Positions 1-8,589 of a stretch of DNA of 64,000 nucleotides are shown in pieces. The DNA comes from Burkholderiales bacterium (GTDB lineage Bacteria; Pseudomonadota; Gammaproteobacteria; Burkholderiales; Burkholderiaceae_B): the NCBI GenBank assembly GCA_021299735.1, contig JAJTEM010000005.1, positions 1 through 64,000 on the forward strand, in the 5' to 3' direction. A program made the translations under genes and the position numbers. The notes beneath the pieces were generated by a model. The model saw nothing but the letters and a program-made list of their open reading frames with translations, did not search any database and was not told the origin of the DNA. The number at the start of each line of letters is the position of its first letter. Position 1 is the first letter of the stretch.

Positions 1-27
1 GGGAACAATAAAAATAGGCTTTGATCT

Positions 28-570
28 ATGTCGAGCAAACTGGAACAGGCAACCTTGGGCGGGGGTTGTTTTTGGTGCACCGAAGCCGTTTTCCGGCAAC
101 TCAAGGGAATTGAGTTGTGTGAATCGGGTTACAGCGGCGGCAGCGACCCAAACCCCAACTATGACAAGGTTTGCGGCGGAAGAACCGGGCACGCCGAAGT
201 TATTCGCCTGCATTTCGACCCGGAAATTATCTCATTTCGGAAAATACTGGCTGTTTTTTTTGCCATTCACGACCCCACAACCCTGAACCGGCAAGGAAAC
301 GATGTGGGCACGCAGTACCGCTCGGTTATTTTCTTTCACTCACCCGAGCAGCGCGACACTGCCGTGGCTTTTGTTGAAGACCTTGAGAAACGAAAAATTT
401 TCCGTGACAAGGTGGTTACCGAAATTTCGCCGCTGTTGAATTACTTTCCGGCAGAGAAGTACCACCAGGAATATTTCGAGAACAACCCCATGCAACCCTA
501 CTGCGCCTATGTGGTGGCGCCCAAGGTTGAAAAGGCTGAAGACCTGTTTGGAGACCTATTCAAGCGCTGA
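28..570 (+). CDS. msrA: Peptide-methionine (S)-S-oxide reductase MsrA
   Basis: Reduces the S-epimer of methionine sulfoxide in oxidised proteins or free methionine, using thioredoxin as reductant; cytoplasmic repair enzyme. The catalytic motif GGCFWCTE lies at residues 12-19 with the attacking Cys14, followed by the family blocks GYSGG, GHAEV and DVGTQYRS. A Cys near the C-terminus (MQPYC) could act as the resolving cysteine. The length of 180 residues is normal for a stand-alone MsrA with no MsrB fusion. The ATG at 28 has only a weak ribosome site. It runs towards the minus-strand tcdA gene and their stop codons are four bases apart, so it is probably a single-gene unit here; anything upstream is outside the window. 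Confidence 0.96.
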   Translation: MSSKLEQATLGGGCFWCTEAVFRQLKGIELCESGYSGGSDPNPNYDKVCGGRTGHAEVIRLHFDPEIISFRKILAVFFAIHDPTTLNRQGNDVGTQYRSVIFFHSPEQRDTAVAFVEDLEKRKIFRDKVVTEISPLLNYFPAEKYHQEYFENNPMQPYCAYVVAPKVEKAEDLFGDLFKR

Positions 571-573
571 GGC

Positions 574-1371
574 TCAAGAGCCCGGTTTGCTGCGCTTTTC
601 AAGCGTGTGGGCAATGGCCCATGCGGCCATTTGCATGCCCATGGTGGCAGTTACGGTTACAACCGAGCCGTAACCCGCACAATTCAGGCCTGCTGCAGGC
701 TCACAGGCATCGCTTCGCTTAACCTGCTCTACCGAATAAAAAACCGGCACACCCAGCTTTTTTTTGGGGTCTTTGGCGTAGCCATGTTCACGGCGCAGTG
801 TGTAGCGCACCTTGGCCAGCAAGGGGTCGTTGGTGGTGTCGCGCAAATCAGCAGGCTGTACCATCCAAGGCTTGGTTTTTCCACCCGCACTGCCCGACAG
901 CACCACAGGAATATTCAAGCGCTTGGCCCAAGTCACCATGGCCACCTTCGCACGCACATTGTCGCAACAATCGAGCAATACTTTTTGCTCACCCGCTGCC
1001 GCTGCAAATTCAGCCAGCAGTGCCTGTGCATTGTCGGGTTCCAGAAATGCATCCAACAAGGTGATTTGGCATTGCGGAAAATAGCCGTGAATGTGATCAG
1101 CCAAAGCCTTGATTTTTTCCCGCCCCAAATTGGAATCACAGGCCTGGATTTGCCGGTTAATATTACTTTCAGCCACGTGATCCATGTCAACCAGCGTAAT
1201 GTGACCCACCCCACTGCGAGCCAAAGCCTCAGCAGCCCAGGAGCCCACGCCACCCACACCCACTACCATGGCATGAACTTGCTGATTCAGATAAGCATGT
1301 GCGCCAGCGCCATACAGGCGGCTAATGCCGCCAAAACGCCGGTCCAGATTGGGATGCTCGCTTTCAGCCAT
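574..1371 (-). CDS. tcdA: tRNA threonylcarbamoyladenosine dehydratase TcdA
   Basis: E1-like ThiF/HesA-family enzyme that dehydrates t6A37 of ANN-decoding tRNAs to the cyclic form ct6A using ATP. The Rossmann nucleotide-binding block VVGVGGVGSWAAEAL lies near residues 36-50, followed by the acidic strand LVDMDHV and the NINRQ motif typical of E1 adenylating enzymes. About 265 residues, normal for TcdA/CsdL. I chose ATG at 1371 over TTG at 1374 because the ATG overlaps the TGA of the upstream protease gene (TGATG), which points to translational coupling. It is the last gene of the unit starting at yheT (4133). Confidence 0.93.
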   Translation of the reverse strand: MAESEHPNLDRRFGGISRLYGAGAHAYLNQQVHAMVVGVGGVGSWAAEALARSGVGHITLVDMDHVAESNINRQIQACDSNLGREKIKALADHIHGYFPQCQITLLDAFLEPDNAQALLAEFAAAAGEQKVLLDCCDNVRAKVAMVTWAKRLNIPVVLSGSAGGKTKPWMVQPADLRDTTNDPLLAKVRYTLRREHGYAKDPKKKLGVPVFYSVEQVKRSDACEPAAGLNCAGYGSVVTVTATMGMQMAAWAIAHTLEKRSKPGS

Positions 1372-2492
1372 CAACGCGCTTCCAGATCAACAATGGTCAC
1401 TGCTACTTCGCGTGTGTCATCGCCGCGCATCACCAGCAAGTTGGCCTTGCCACCCACACCAATTGCCTCCAGCGCTTTCGACAGCTGCAACACATTGGCC
1501 ACTGGCTTTCGGTCTACGGCAATAATAATGTCGCCCACTACACCGGCCTGCAAATCAAAAGGCTTTAAACCAGCTTGGGCTGCTGGTGAGCCGGGCTCAA
1601 CGCCCATAATTGCAATACCGCGAATACCCAAGCGGCGAGCCAGCGATTCATCCGCCACGGCTATGCCAATACCGGGGCGGGGCAAGGTACCGCGCTCAAT
1701 CAATTGCGGCACAATTTGATTGACCAAATCAACAGGTATCGCAAAGCCCACACCTGCCGAACTACCGCTTTGCGACAGTATGGCCGTATTCACCCCGATC
1801 AAACGCCCGGCAGAGTCCAGCAAAGGCCCACCTGAATTACCAGGGTTAATAGCCGCATCAGTTTGAATCACATCGGGAATTTCTCGCCCATTGCTAACCG
1901 GCAAGGTACGCCCCAGGGCGCTAACAATGCCCGCAGTCAGGGTTTTAGACAAACCAAAGGGGTTACCAATTGCAAACACCGATTGACCCACCAGCAGGTC
2001 GCCAGATGTGCCCACTGGAATTGGCCTCAGATTGGCTGGCTTGTTCACCAATCGGATCACCGCAAGGTCGTATGAGGGCGCAATGCCCACCAAGCGTGCA
2101 GGCAAGGGTTCAGAATCATCCAGCTGCACGCGAATGCGGCTGGCACCCTCCACCACATGGGCATTGGTCACAATGTGACCAGCATCATCCCAAATAAAGC
2201 CTGAACCGGTACCTTCCGCCACGCGACGAAAAAACAGTTGGCCCTGCACACTTTCAGTGAAAATATACGCCACGGACGCCTTGGACACCTCGAACAGTTC
2301 CACCACACTTTTTTCGCCCGCGGCGAGATCGCCCCGCGCCTCCACCACGCGCGGTGTTACATTTTCTGGCCGACTGGTGAACAGGTTTTCAATGCTTGAC
2401 TGGTTATACAGCACATACAGCAGCGCCACAAACAATACAAAAGCAAGCAAGGCAGTGGCTGACGCACCGCGCTGATTTGGGTTCGGTTTCAC
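1371..2492 (-). CDS. Membrane-anchored trypsin-like serine protease with one PDZ domain (DegS/AlgW type)
   Basis: HtrA-family periplasmic protease. An N-terminal transmembrane helix (about residues 12-30) anchors it in the inner membrane. The catalytic triad is visible as His112 (TNAHVVEG), Asp142 (YDLAVIRL) and Ser220 (GNSGGPLL). A single PDZ domain occupies roughly residues 270-370. Length 373 with one PDZ fits DegS/AlgW-like regulatory proteases that start sigma-E signalling by cutting RseA, rather than the two-PDZ DegP. Whether it has that role here is inference, as no rpoE/rseA genes are in the window. The start is GTG at 2492, overlapping the TGA of the upstream gene (GTGA), so translation is probably coupled. 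Confidence 0.92.
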   Translation of the reverse strand: MKPNPNQRGASATALLAFVLFVALLYVLYNQSSIENLFTSRPENVTPRVVEARGDLAAGEKSVVELFEVSKASVAYIFTESVQGQLFFRRVAEGTGSGFIWDDAGHIVTNAHVVEGASRIRVQLDDSEPLPARLVGIAPSYDLAVIRLVNKPANLRPIPVGTSGDLLVGQSVFAIGNPFGLSKTLTAGIVSALGRTLPVSNGREIPDVIQTDAAINPGNSGGPLLDSAGRLIGVNTAILSQSGSSAGVGFAIPVDLVNQIVPQLIERGTLPRPGIGIAVADESLARRLGIRGIAIMGVEPGSPAAQAGLKPFDLQAGVVGDIIIAVDRKPVANVLQLSKALEAIGVGGKANLLVMRGDDTREVAVTIVDLEAR

Positions 2493-3133
2493 GAATTTGG
2501 ATCCTGCTGGTTAACTTCTGGATTCGGGTTAAACTGAAAACGCTGCGCTACAGCGTTTGACTCAATGGGCAACAAATTGAACGTACAAGTGCGTTGGCCA
2601 GTGGACGTATTTTTGTCACGGCGTAGTTTGGTGCGCGCAGCAATCAGGGTATCGGGGTCAACTTCCGGCACTGTCCAACTGGCGTGGTGAACCAGCACGC
2701 CTTGGCTTTCTTGCAGGCCTTTAGCAAGCAGGTCCATGTCATTGCTGTGCAACAAGCCAATGCCTTGTTCACTTTCAATCAATACCCTGCCTTGCTCATC
2801 TTGATACATGCCTGTAGGCCAAACCACAAGGCCCGTGTGGGTGCTCAACATTAAATCGCCCTGTTCAAGCGGATGAATTCGATACACCCAAGGTGTGTAA
2901 GCCAGGTGCACATAGGCCTTCTGCGGGCCATTTTGAAAGTAATAGCGCCCATCGGCCTCGCAGCTATAGTTGCGCGCCATGAAGTTCAAAATACGCGGGT
3001 GGCTGATTGTTAAGCCTTCGGGTACAGGCCCGGTCAGCAACCAGTCACCCTGCAAGTTCAGTTTCAGCCAACCGGCAATAGCGGGCACATTGGGCCAGCG
3101 CGCCAGTGCTTTTTCTACAAGATCATCCACCAC
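2489..3133 (-). CDS. Conserved protein of unknown function (DUF2946-like betaproteobacterial family)
   Basis: I recognise the layout of this protein (RWPNVPAIAGWL near the start, then ISHPRILNFMARNY and YYFQNGPQKAYVHL) as a betaproteobacterial family of unknown function; I recall it as DUF2946 but am not sure of the number. No signal peptide or membrane segment is visible. It appears soluble, about 214 residues, with a polar low-complexity C-terminal tail. The gene starts at GTG 3133 or the adjacent GTG 3130, behind the Shine-Dalgarno AGGAG, and overlaps the end of yheT by 11 bases; its own TGA overlaps the protease start. This tight placement between a hydrolase and an envelope protease is conserved in my recollection, but its function cannot be inferred. 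Confidence 0.7.
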   Translation of the reverse strand: MVDDLVEKALARWPNVPAIAGWLKLNLQGDWLLTGPVPEGLTISHPRILNFMARNYSCEADGRYYFQNGPQKAYVHLAYTPWVYRIHPLEQGDLMLSTHTGLVVWPTGMYQDEQGRVLIESEQGIGLLHSNDMDLLAKGLQESQGVLVHHASWTVPEVDPDTLIAARTKLRRDKNTSTGQRTCTFNLLPIESNAVAQRFQFNPNPEVNQQDPNS

Positions 3134-4133
3134 TTACTCCTGTGTGGTTTGCGCAGTGCTGCGCAAAGAAAGCATCGCACTGCTTGGGCAACCAGTCCAG
3201 CCCCAAACGCAAGCTGCGGCCGTTGGCAAAACCGACATGGCCGCCATGATCGGTAAACAGGCACTTCACTTGTGAAGAAACCTCATGGGGTGCAGGCAAG
3301 TGCTGACCACTCATGAAGGGATCATTTTTTGCGTGAATCATCAAGGTGGGCACAGCGATGTGTTTCAGCAAAGGTTTGGCTGAGGACACCGCGTAATAGT
3401 GTTCGGCATCTCGAAACCCATGCCATGGGGCGGTTACGCGGTTGTCAAAATCGAAGAAATTTTTGCAACTGGCAATGTCTTCAGCTTTTCCCAGCTGAGG
3501 AAAACGCTTGACCTTGTCAATCGACTTGGGAACCAAGGTACTTAAAAACATGCGGGTGTAAACCAGGTTGAAACCCTTGGCAAGCGACACGGCGCCGGCC
3601 AACAAATCCACGGGCGCACTCACCGACACAGCAGAACTGACTACCTCTGTAGCCTGCTTTTCTTGCTCGCCCAGCCACTTCAGCAACACATTGCCGCCCA
3701 AGGAAACACCAGTCACGTGCATCTGCTCTACGGCAGGAAACTGTTCTCGCAAGCGGCGCAATATCCAGTCCATTTCAGCAGAGTCGCCAGAATGATAGGC
3801 GCGCGGCATTAAATTGTTTTCACCAGAACATCCGCGAAAATGAACCACTACACCCAAAGCAGCCGCCGCGCGGGCTTGGTTCATGATGGCCAGGCTATAG
3901 TGACTGCGAGAACAGCCCTCCAGCCCATGAAACAGCACCCACAAAGTGTGGTGCTTAGAAGCCTGAGTAGGCTTCTGTGCGGGGGGCTCGGTGAAATCAA
4001 GGTCTATGAAATCACCATCGGGCGTATTCCAACGAACGCGGTGGTAATGCACGCTGGGCTTTTTGGCCCAACGCGCAGCCATGATGGTTTGGGAATGGCC
4101 TTCAGGAAGCCACCAGGGCGGGCGGTACACCAT
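3123..4133 (-). CDS. YheT-family alpha/beta hydrolase
   Basis: Putative esterase of the YheT/ABHD1-3 group. The family opener PPWWLPEGHSQTI is at residues 5-17. The oxyanion region HGLEGCSRS, the nucleophile elbow GVSLGGN (Ser), the acid in NDPFM and the C-terminal HGGHVGF (His) complete a Ser-Asp-His triad. 336 residues, the usual length. Natural substrate is not established for the bacterial members. ATG at 4133 is preceded by GAGG. The gene lies 15 bases below the NTF2-like gene and overlaps the following one, so it belongs to the yheT-to-tcdA unit. Confidence 0.9.
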   Translation of the reverse strand: MVYRPPWWLPEGHSQTIMAARWAKKPSVHYHRVRWNTPDGDFIDLDFTEPPAQKPTQASKHHTLWVLFHGLEGCSRSHYSLAIMNQARAAAALGVVVHFRGCSGENNLMPRAYHSGDSAEMDWILRRLREQFPAVEQMHVTGVSLGGNVLLKWLGEQEKQATEVVSSAVSVSAPVDLLAGAVSLAKGFNLVYTRMFLSTLVPKSIDKVKRFPQLGKAEDIASCKNFFDFDNRVTAPWHGFRDAEHYYAVSSAKPLLKHIAVPTLMIHAKNDPFMSGQHLPAPHEVSSQVKCLFTDHGGHVGFANGRSLRLGLDWLPKQCDAFFAQHCANHTGVSGG

Positions 4134-4148
4134 GCTGCCTCGGGCTAA

Positions 4149-4604
4149 TTAGTGCAGCGTGGGCTGCGGGTCGAAGTCAGACAAATCATCCTCGACCATT
4201 TCTTCTGAATCCATGGCTGGGCTTGCGTGATGCATCACGATTTTCCAGCCATTCGGCCCCTTGTGATACACATTGGTCGCATTCACCTGCACAACATGCG
4301 GCTCACCGCGCGAGCTGCTCATCATCACCTGCTCAACAATGTTGTGAACAGAGACCATAACGCCCTCTACACGGTGAACCGGCACAACGCGAATTTGCAA
4401 GGCGCCCGCAGAGAGAATCTCTTTCCAAGAATCTCGCACATCGTGATAACCCTCCACTCGGGGGCCACCAGGGTGAATACACACCACATGTTCGTCATCA
4501 GCCCACAAATCCATCAGGGCTTCCAGATCTGCCGCCTCAAGCGCCTCATAAAAGGCTTGCTCGATGTCTTGCGGTGAAGAATGAATAACTTTGTTCTGTG
4601 ACAT
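4149..4604 (-). CDS. SnoaL-like / NTF2-fold protein
   Basis: Small protein of 151 residues with the NTF2-like cone fold pattern: an N-terminal helix pair ending in EALMDLWADDEHVVCIHPGGP, the motif GYHDVRDSWKEIL, then beta strands ending WKIVMHHASP. This is the bacterial nuclear-transport-factor-2/DUF4440-type family. Members bind small ligands or act as ketosteroid-isomerase-like enzymes; no substrate can be deduced. No signal peptide. It sits between purU and yheT on the same strand, with 56 bases to purU and 15 to yheT. The ATG at 4604 has a poor ribosome site. Confidence 0.82.
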   Translation of the reverse strand: MSQNKVIHSSPQDIEQAFYEALEAADLEALMDLWADDEHVVCIHPGGPRVEGYHDVRDSWKEILSAGALQIRVVPVHRVEGVMVSVHNIVEQVMMSSSRGEPHVVQVNATNVYHKGPNGWKIVMHHASPAMDSEEMVEDDLSDFDPQPTLH

Positions 4605-4660
4605 TCAACGCACTCCGATGGGTATTAATGTGTTTTGAATGATGATGTTGTTGATGAAGT

Positions 4661-5515
4661 TCACTGAAATACCACGGTTTTTGATCCATTCAAAACCACA
4701 CGGTGCTCGCAATGCCATTTCACAGCGCGGGCCAACACCATACATTCGGTGTCGCGTCCCCGAGCAGTCAACTCCTCGGGTGTTAAAGAATGGTCAACGC
4801 GTGCTACGTCTTGTTCAATAATCGGGCCCTCGTCCAGGTCAGAAGTGACGTAATGCGCCGTTGCACCAATCAGCTTCACGCCACGGTCAAAGGCCTGCTG
4901 GTAGGGTTTGGCCCCCTTGAAGCTGGGCAGAAAACTATGGTGAATATTGATCACACGGCCCAACATGTCAGTGCACAGTTGTGGCGACAAAATTTGCATG
5001 TAACGGGCCAACACCACCAAGTCAATTTTCTCGCGCTCGATGATTTGGCGAATTTGAGTTTCCTGCAATTCTTTGGCTTCCGCCTTCACCGGCAGGTGAT
5101 AAAACGGCACGCCGTATGAGGCCGCCAGCAAGGCAAAATCCTGGTGGTTCGATACGATCGCAGGAATTTCACAAGGCAGTTGCCCACTTTTCCAGCGAAA
5201 CAACAGGTCGTTCAGGCAATGCCCAAACTTGGACACCATCAGCAGCACACGAGGTTTCACTCGTGCATCAAAAAACTGGTATTTCATCGCGAAAGGCTCT
5301 GCAACCTTGGCGAAGTTGGCTTGAAGCTCAACCTCTGTCAGCTTGCTTTCAAGCGGCAATGAAAAGTGCACACGCAGAAAGAAAAGATTGGTTGACTCGT
5401 CACCGAACTGTGCAGAATCGAGAATGTTGCACTGTTGGTCAAACAAAAACTTGCTGACGTTGTACACAATACCCGTGGTGTCAGGGCAAGAAATGGTCAG
5501 TATGTAATCACGCAT
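4661..5515 (-). CDS. purU: Formyltetrahydrofolate deformylase PurU
   Basis: Hydrolyses 10-formyl-THF to formate and THF, balancing one-carbon pools and supplying formate to PurT. An N-terminal ACT domain (about residues 1-85, DYILTISCPDTTGIVYNVSKFL) is followed by a formyltransferase domain with the active-site strip NIHHSFLPSFKGAKPYQQAF and ATAHYVTSDLDEGPII, which carries the catalytic His and Asp. 284 residues, normal. It lies downstream of waaF on the minus strand with a 37-base gap. Confidence 0.95.
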   Translation of the reverse strand: MRDYILTISCPDTTGIVYNVSKFLFDQQCNILDSAQFGDESTNLFFLRVHFSLPLESKLTEVELQANFAKVAEPFAMKYQFFDARVKPRVLLMVSKFGHCLNDLLFRWKSGQLPCEIPAIVSNHQDFALLAASYGVPFYHLPVKAEAKELQETQIRQIIEREKIDLVVLARYMQILSPQLCTDMLGRVINIHHSFLPSFKGAKPYQQAFDRGVKLIGATAHYVTSDLDEGPIIEQDVARVDHSLTPEELTARGRDTECMVLARAVKWHCEHRVVLNGSKTVVFQ

Positions 5516-5552
5516 GGGAAGGCCAGTGTGCGTTGTAAATGGACTTGTAAGA

Positions 5553-6590
5553 TCATACTCCCTGAGAAGCAGACACCAACTGCTCCACTACCATTTTCGG
5601 GTCGAGCTTTTTCAGGCAATTGGTGTGGCCCAGCGGACACTCTCGTTGAAAGCAGGGACTACATTCCAGGCTGAGGTAATACACCTTGGCCTTGCTGCTC
5701 AAAGGCGGCGTGTGGTGTGGGCTGCTAGACCCAAACACAGCATGCACCTGCACATTCAAGGCAGCAGCCACATGCATTAAACCGGAATCGTTTGTTAGAA
5801 GCTGGCTTGCAGCCGACATTAGGGCCACCGCCTGTGCCAGGCTGGTTTTACCAGCCAAATTACGGGTACGGGCTTGCAAATCAAGAGGCAATTGGCTGAC
5901 AATTTCTCCACAAAAAACAGCGTCTTTGCCTCCCCCGAACAACACCAACATCTGCAAAGGGTTGCGCAGCAAAAACTCGGTCGCCACTTCAGCAAAATGC
6001 CCGGCAGGCCAGCGTTTGGCTGGACCGAATTCGGCACCTGGCGCCACAGCCAAAAAACCAGGCAACACGTCAAACTCGGTACAAGCAGCAGTGCGCAAGC
6101 CTGCCTCAACATTCAACACCGGAAACTCGAGCAAATCAGCGGAATAGGCGCCAAGCTGGCCGTACCATTGAATCATTGGTGGCTTGGCTTTTTTGGAAGG
6201 TTTTGGCAAAGGGTGTGTCAGCAAAGGCGAACGCAATTCTCCGCTAAAACCCACCCGCTTGGGAATGCCAGCAAACCAAGGCACCAGCGCAGATTTTAGT
6301 GAATTGGGCAAAACCACGGCCATATCAAAACCGCGTGCAGCAAGCGATGCACCCACCTGCCTGCGCAAGCCCCATTGCAACTTGCCATGAGAAAAAGGCT
6401 CAACCTGAACTGCACGAACCGCGTGACTAAACAAATACACCGGGGCGGTAACCGGGGGGGCGAGTACATGTATCTCGCAGGGTTTGCCGTCAGCGAAGCG
6501 CAATGTATTGTCTTGATACAAGGCCTGGATTAGCGACAGGCTCATCACCGCATCGCCAATCCAATTGGGCGCAACAACTAAAACCTTCAA
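5553..6590 (-). CDS. waaF: Lipopolysaccharide heptosyltransferase II (WaaF/RfaF)
   Basis: GT9 enzyme that adds the second L-glycero-D-manno-heptose to the LPS inner core at the cytoplasmic face of the inner membrane. The N-terminus KVLVVAPNWIGDAVMS is the classic WaaF opener, and the nucleotide-sugar-binding C-terminal half carries LLTNDSGLMHVAAAL and VFGSSSPHHTPP. I place the start at TTG 6590: the family match begins exactly there, and the TTG overlaps the TGA of the zf-CHCC gene (ATTGA). A longer frame exists upstream but runs through that gene in another frame. 345 residues. The partner heptosyltransferase I gene is at 12044-13009. Confidence 0.93.
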   Translation of the reverse strand: MKVLVVAPNWIGDAVMSLSLIQALYQDNTLRFADGKPCEIHVLAPPVTAPVYLFSHAVRAVQVEPFSHGKLQWGLRRQVGASLAARGFDMAVVLPNSLKSALVPWFAGIPKRVGFSGELRSPLLTHPLPKPSKKAKPPMIQWYGQLGAYSADLLEFPVLNVEAGLRTAACTEFDVLPGFLAVAPGAEFGPAKRWPAGHFAEVATEFLLRNPLQMLVLFGGGKDAVFCGEIVSQLPLDLQARTRNLAGKTSLAQAVALMSAASQLLTNDSGLMHVAAALNVQVHAVFGSSSPHHTPPLSSKAKVYYLSLECSPCFQRECPLGHTNCLKKLDPKMVVEQLVSASQGV

Positions 6591-6790
6591 TGTGCGTGTA
6601 CTTTTGCACCAGGCTTTAAGGTGTATACCGTGCCGCAATAAGGGCAGGTGGCCTTGCCTGTTTTGGTCACATCCAGGTACACCTTGGGGTGCGTATTCCA
6701 CACCGGCATGGCCGGGTTGGGGCAAAACGCAGGCAACTGGTCACCATCCAGCTGAACTGTTTCGTACTTTGCTTTCTTATCACTGATCAT
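6587..6790 (-). CDS. Small zinc-finger protein, zf-CHCC family
   Basis: A 67-residue protein with a Cys-His-Cys-Cys zinc-binding pattern: FCPNP, then NTHPKVYL, then CPYCGTVY. This is the zf-CHCC fold also found in the NDUFS6 subunit of mitochondrial complex I. Bacterial stand-alone members are widespread in Betaproteobacteria between ilvE and waaF, as here; their function is not established. Its TGA overlaps the waaF start and it begins six bases after the ilvE stop, so the three genes are probably cotranscribed. Confidence 0.88.
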   Translation of the reverse strand: MISDKKAKYETVQLDGDQLPAFCPNPAMPVWNTHPKVYLDVTKTGKATCPYCGTVYTLKPGAKVHAH

Positions 6791-6796
6791 GATGCA

Positions 6797-7717
6797 TTAC
6801 ACCCGTGTCAGCCAATGTTCATATTTTTCATTTCGGCCGTACACCACATCGAAATAACGCTTCTGCAGTTCTTCGGTAATTGGGCCACGTTTGCCAGCAC
6901 CAATGGTACGGTTGTCCAGCTCACGCACAGGCGTTACTTCCGCTGCGGTACCTGTGAAGAAACACTCATCGGCAATGTAAATGTCATCGCGAGTCAAGCG
7001 CTTGCTCTTCACTTCCAACCCCATTTCACGGGCCAGGGAAATAATTGTTGAACGGGTAATACCCACCAACGCTGAGGCAATTTCAGGCTCATAAATGCAG
7101 CCATCTTTAACCACGAATACGTTTTCACCAGCGCCTTCAGCTACAAAACCATCTACATCGAGCAACAAGGCTTCGTCGTAACCGTCTTGGACAGCTTCTG
7201 TGTTGGCGAGAATTGAGTTGGCATAGGTGGCTGCAAATTTGGCACGCGCCATGGTCACATTCACGTGATGTCGTGCATAAGACGATGTTTTAACCCGAAT
7301 ACCTTTCTGCAGGCCTTCCTCACCGAGATACGCGCCCCAAGGCCAGGCGGCAATGGCCACGTGAGTTGCGGCACCCTTGGGCGACACGCCCATTTTCTCT
7401 GAGCCATAAAAGGCAATCGGGCGGATATAACAGGAATCGAGGTTGTTCGCGCGCACCACCTCGCAGCAGGCATCCATGATTTGTTCACGGGTGTACGGCA
7501 TGTGCATGCGGTAAATGTGGGCAGAGTTGAACAAACGGTCTGTGTGCTCCTTCAACCTGAAAATGGCGGGGCCTTTGTCAGTTTTATAGGCACGCTCGCC
7601 TTCAAACACGGACAAACCATAATGCAAACTGTGTGTAAGCACGTGAATTTGCGCTTCACGCCACGGCACGAGTTTGCCGTCAAACCAGATAAAGCCATCG
7701 CGATCGGCCATTGACAT
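6797..7717 (-). CDS. ilvE: Branched-chain amino-acid aminotransferase IlvE
   Basis: Class IV PLP aminotransferase making the final step of Leu, Ile and Val synthesis and the first step of their breakdown. 306 residues. The PLP-binding lysine is most likely Lys160 in [26 protein letters not shown] and the [15 protein letters not shown] block are typical for the family. ATG at 7717 lies 8 bases after GGAG. It heads the minus-strand series running through zf-CHCC and waaF. A divergent TetR gene starts at 7860. Confidence 0.95.
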   Translation of the reverse strand: MSMADRDGFIWFDGKLVPWREAQIHVLTHSLHYGLSVFEGERAYKTDKGPAIFRLKEHTDRLFNSAHIYRMHMPYTREQIMDACCEVVRANNLDSCYIRPIAFYGSEKMGVSPKGAATHVAIAAWPWGAYLGEEGLQKGIRVKTSSYARHHVNVTMARAKFAATYANSILANTEAVQDGYDEALLLDVDGFVAEGAGENVFVVKDGCIYEPEIASALVGITRSTIISLAREMGLEVKSKRLTRDDIYIADECFFTGTAAEVTPVRELDNRTIGAGKRGPITEELQKRYFDVVYGRNEKYEHWLTRV

Positions 7718-7796
7718 GCTGAATTCTCCGAAATTCCAAGATTAACCAAACTGCCATATTCTACAACCCAACAAGCACTGATTTGGGCTTACCACG

Positions 7797-7826
7797 TTGA
7801 CTCGGTGAAGAATGAACCACTATAGT
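7797..7826 (+). promoter_or_regulatory. Sigma-70 promoter for the TetR-methyltransferase-tolC unit
   Basis: TTGACT (7797-7802), an 18-base spacer and TATAGT (7821-7826) give a near-consensus promoter. It overlaps the possible upstream start codon ATG 7812, which argues that translation begins at ATG 7860 instead. Confidence 0.65.
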
Positions 7827-7859
7827 GCAATCAACCACCCTAAAAAAAGAAGTACACCG

Positions 7860-8540
7860 ATGAAGCAATGTCTGGCGAACACTCAACCCCGTTGGACCCG
7901 AAGAAAACAAGAGCGTCCACAAGAACTACTTGATGCCGCACTCACTATTTTCAGTGAAAAGGGATTCGCTGGAGCCCGCCTTGAAGACGTGGCCAAAAGC
8001 GCAGGCGTCAGCAAAGGTACGGTTTATCTGTATTACTCCAACAAGGAAGAATTGCTGAAAGCCGTGGTAAAAGAACATGTTTCGCCGATTGTAGAGGAGG
8101 CCAAAGGCCTGCTTGAACCCGATAAAAACTCGGCCACCTTGATTAGGGAAGCCATTCACCTGTGGTGGCTGAAGTACGGCTCGACCAAACTCAGCAGCAT
8201 CACCAAAATTGTGCTTTCAGAGGCCAATTCCTTTCCGGAACTGGCACGCTTCTTTTACAGCGAAGTGGTTCGCCCTTGGTGGGACTATCTCGAATCGGTA
8301 CTCAAACGCGGCATTTCTCGCGGAGAATTTACAGAAATTGACACCGAATATGCAGCCCAGGTGCTGTGTGCCCCACTGGTTACCCTGGGTTTGTGGAAGC
8401 GAACCATGGACGGCTGCTGCGGCGTGGAGACCAACCCAATGCGTTATATTGAGGCGCATATTCAAATGGTACTGAGTGGTTTAACCTGTACCACGAAGAC
8501 CAATGGACAACTCAACGGCCCCTCAGTTGGATCTTCCTAA
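7860..8540 (+). CDS. TetR/AcrR-family transcriptional regulator
   Basis: 226 residues from ATG 7860. The N-terminal helix-turn-helix reads ALTIFSEKGFAGARLEDVAK followed by AGVSKGTVYLYYSNKEEL, a clear TetR signature; the rest is an all-helical ligand-binding domain. An in-frame ATG at 7812 exists but lies inside the sigma-70 promoter at 7797-7826, so I reject it; AAAGAAG precedes the chosen start. It is the first gene of a plus-strand set with a methyltransferase and a TolC-type channel. AcrR-like control of tolC expression is plausible but not shown. Confidence 0.88.
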   Translation: MKQCLANTQPRWTRRKQERPQELLDAALTIFSEKGFAGARLEDVAKSAGVSKGTVYLYYSNKEELLKAVVKEHVSPIVEEAKGLLEPDKNSATLIREAIHLWWLKYGSTKLSSITKIVLSEANSFPELARFFYSEVVRPWWDYLESVLKRGISRGEFTEIDTEYAAQVLCAPLVTLGLWKRTMDGCCGVETNPMRYIEAHIQMVLSGLTCTTKTNGQLNGPSVGSS

Positions 8541-8571
8541 AATTTGCTAAAATAGGAAGTTAACCATTTTT
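8533..8571 (+). terminator. Hairpin with T run after the TetR gene
   Basis: CTTCCTA (8533-8539) pairs with TAGGAAG (8553-8559), and TTTTT follows at 8567-8571. The stem includes the TetR stop codon. It may be a weak or attenuating terminator, since the next gene starts at 8590 in the same direction. Confidence 0.4.
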
Positions 8572-8589
8572 CCGACACGAGAACCTGCC

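Noticed and set aside
607-1719. Long plus-strand frame of 370 codons
   Set aside because: It lies entirely opposite tcdA and the trypsin-like protease, both with complete motifs, and its translation has no domain signature and is rich in His, Arg and Ser as expected for an antisense shadow.
7812-7859. Upstream ATG for the TetR gene
   Set aside because: It falls between the -35 and -10 elements of a near-consensus promoter, so it would not be in the transcript.
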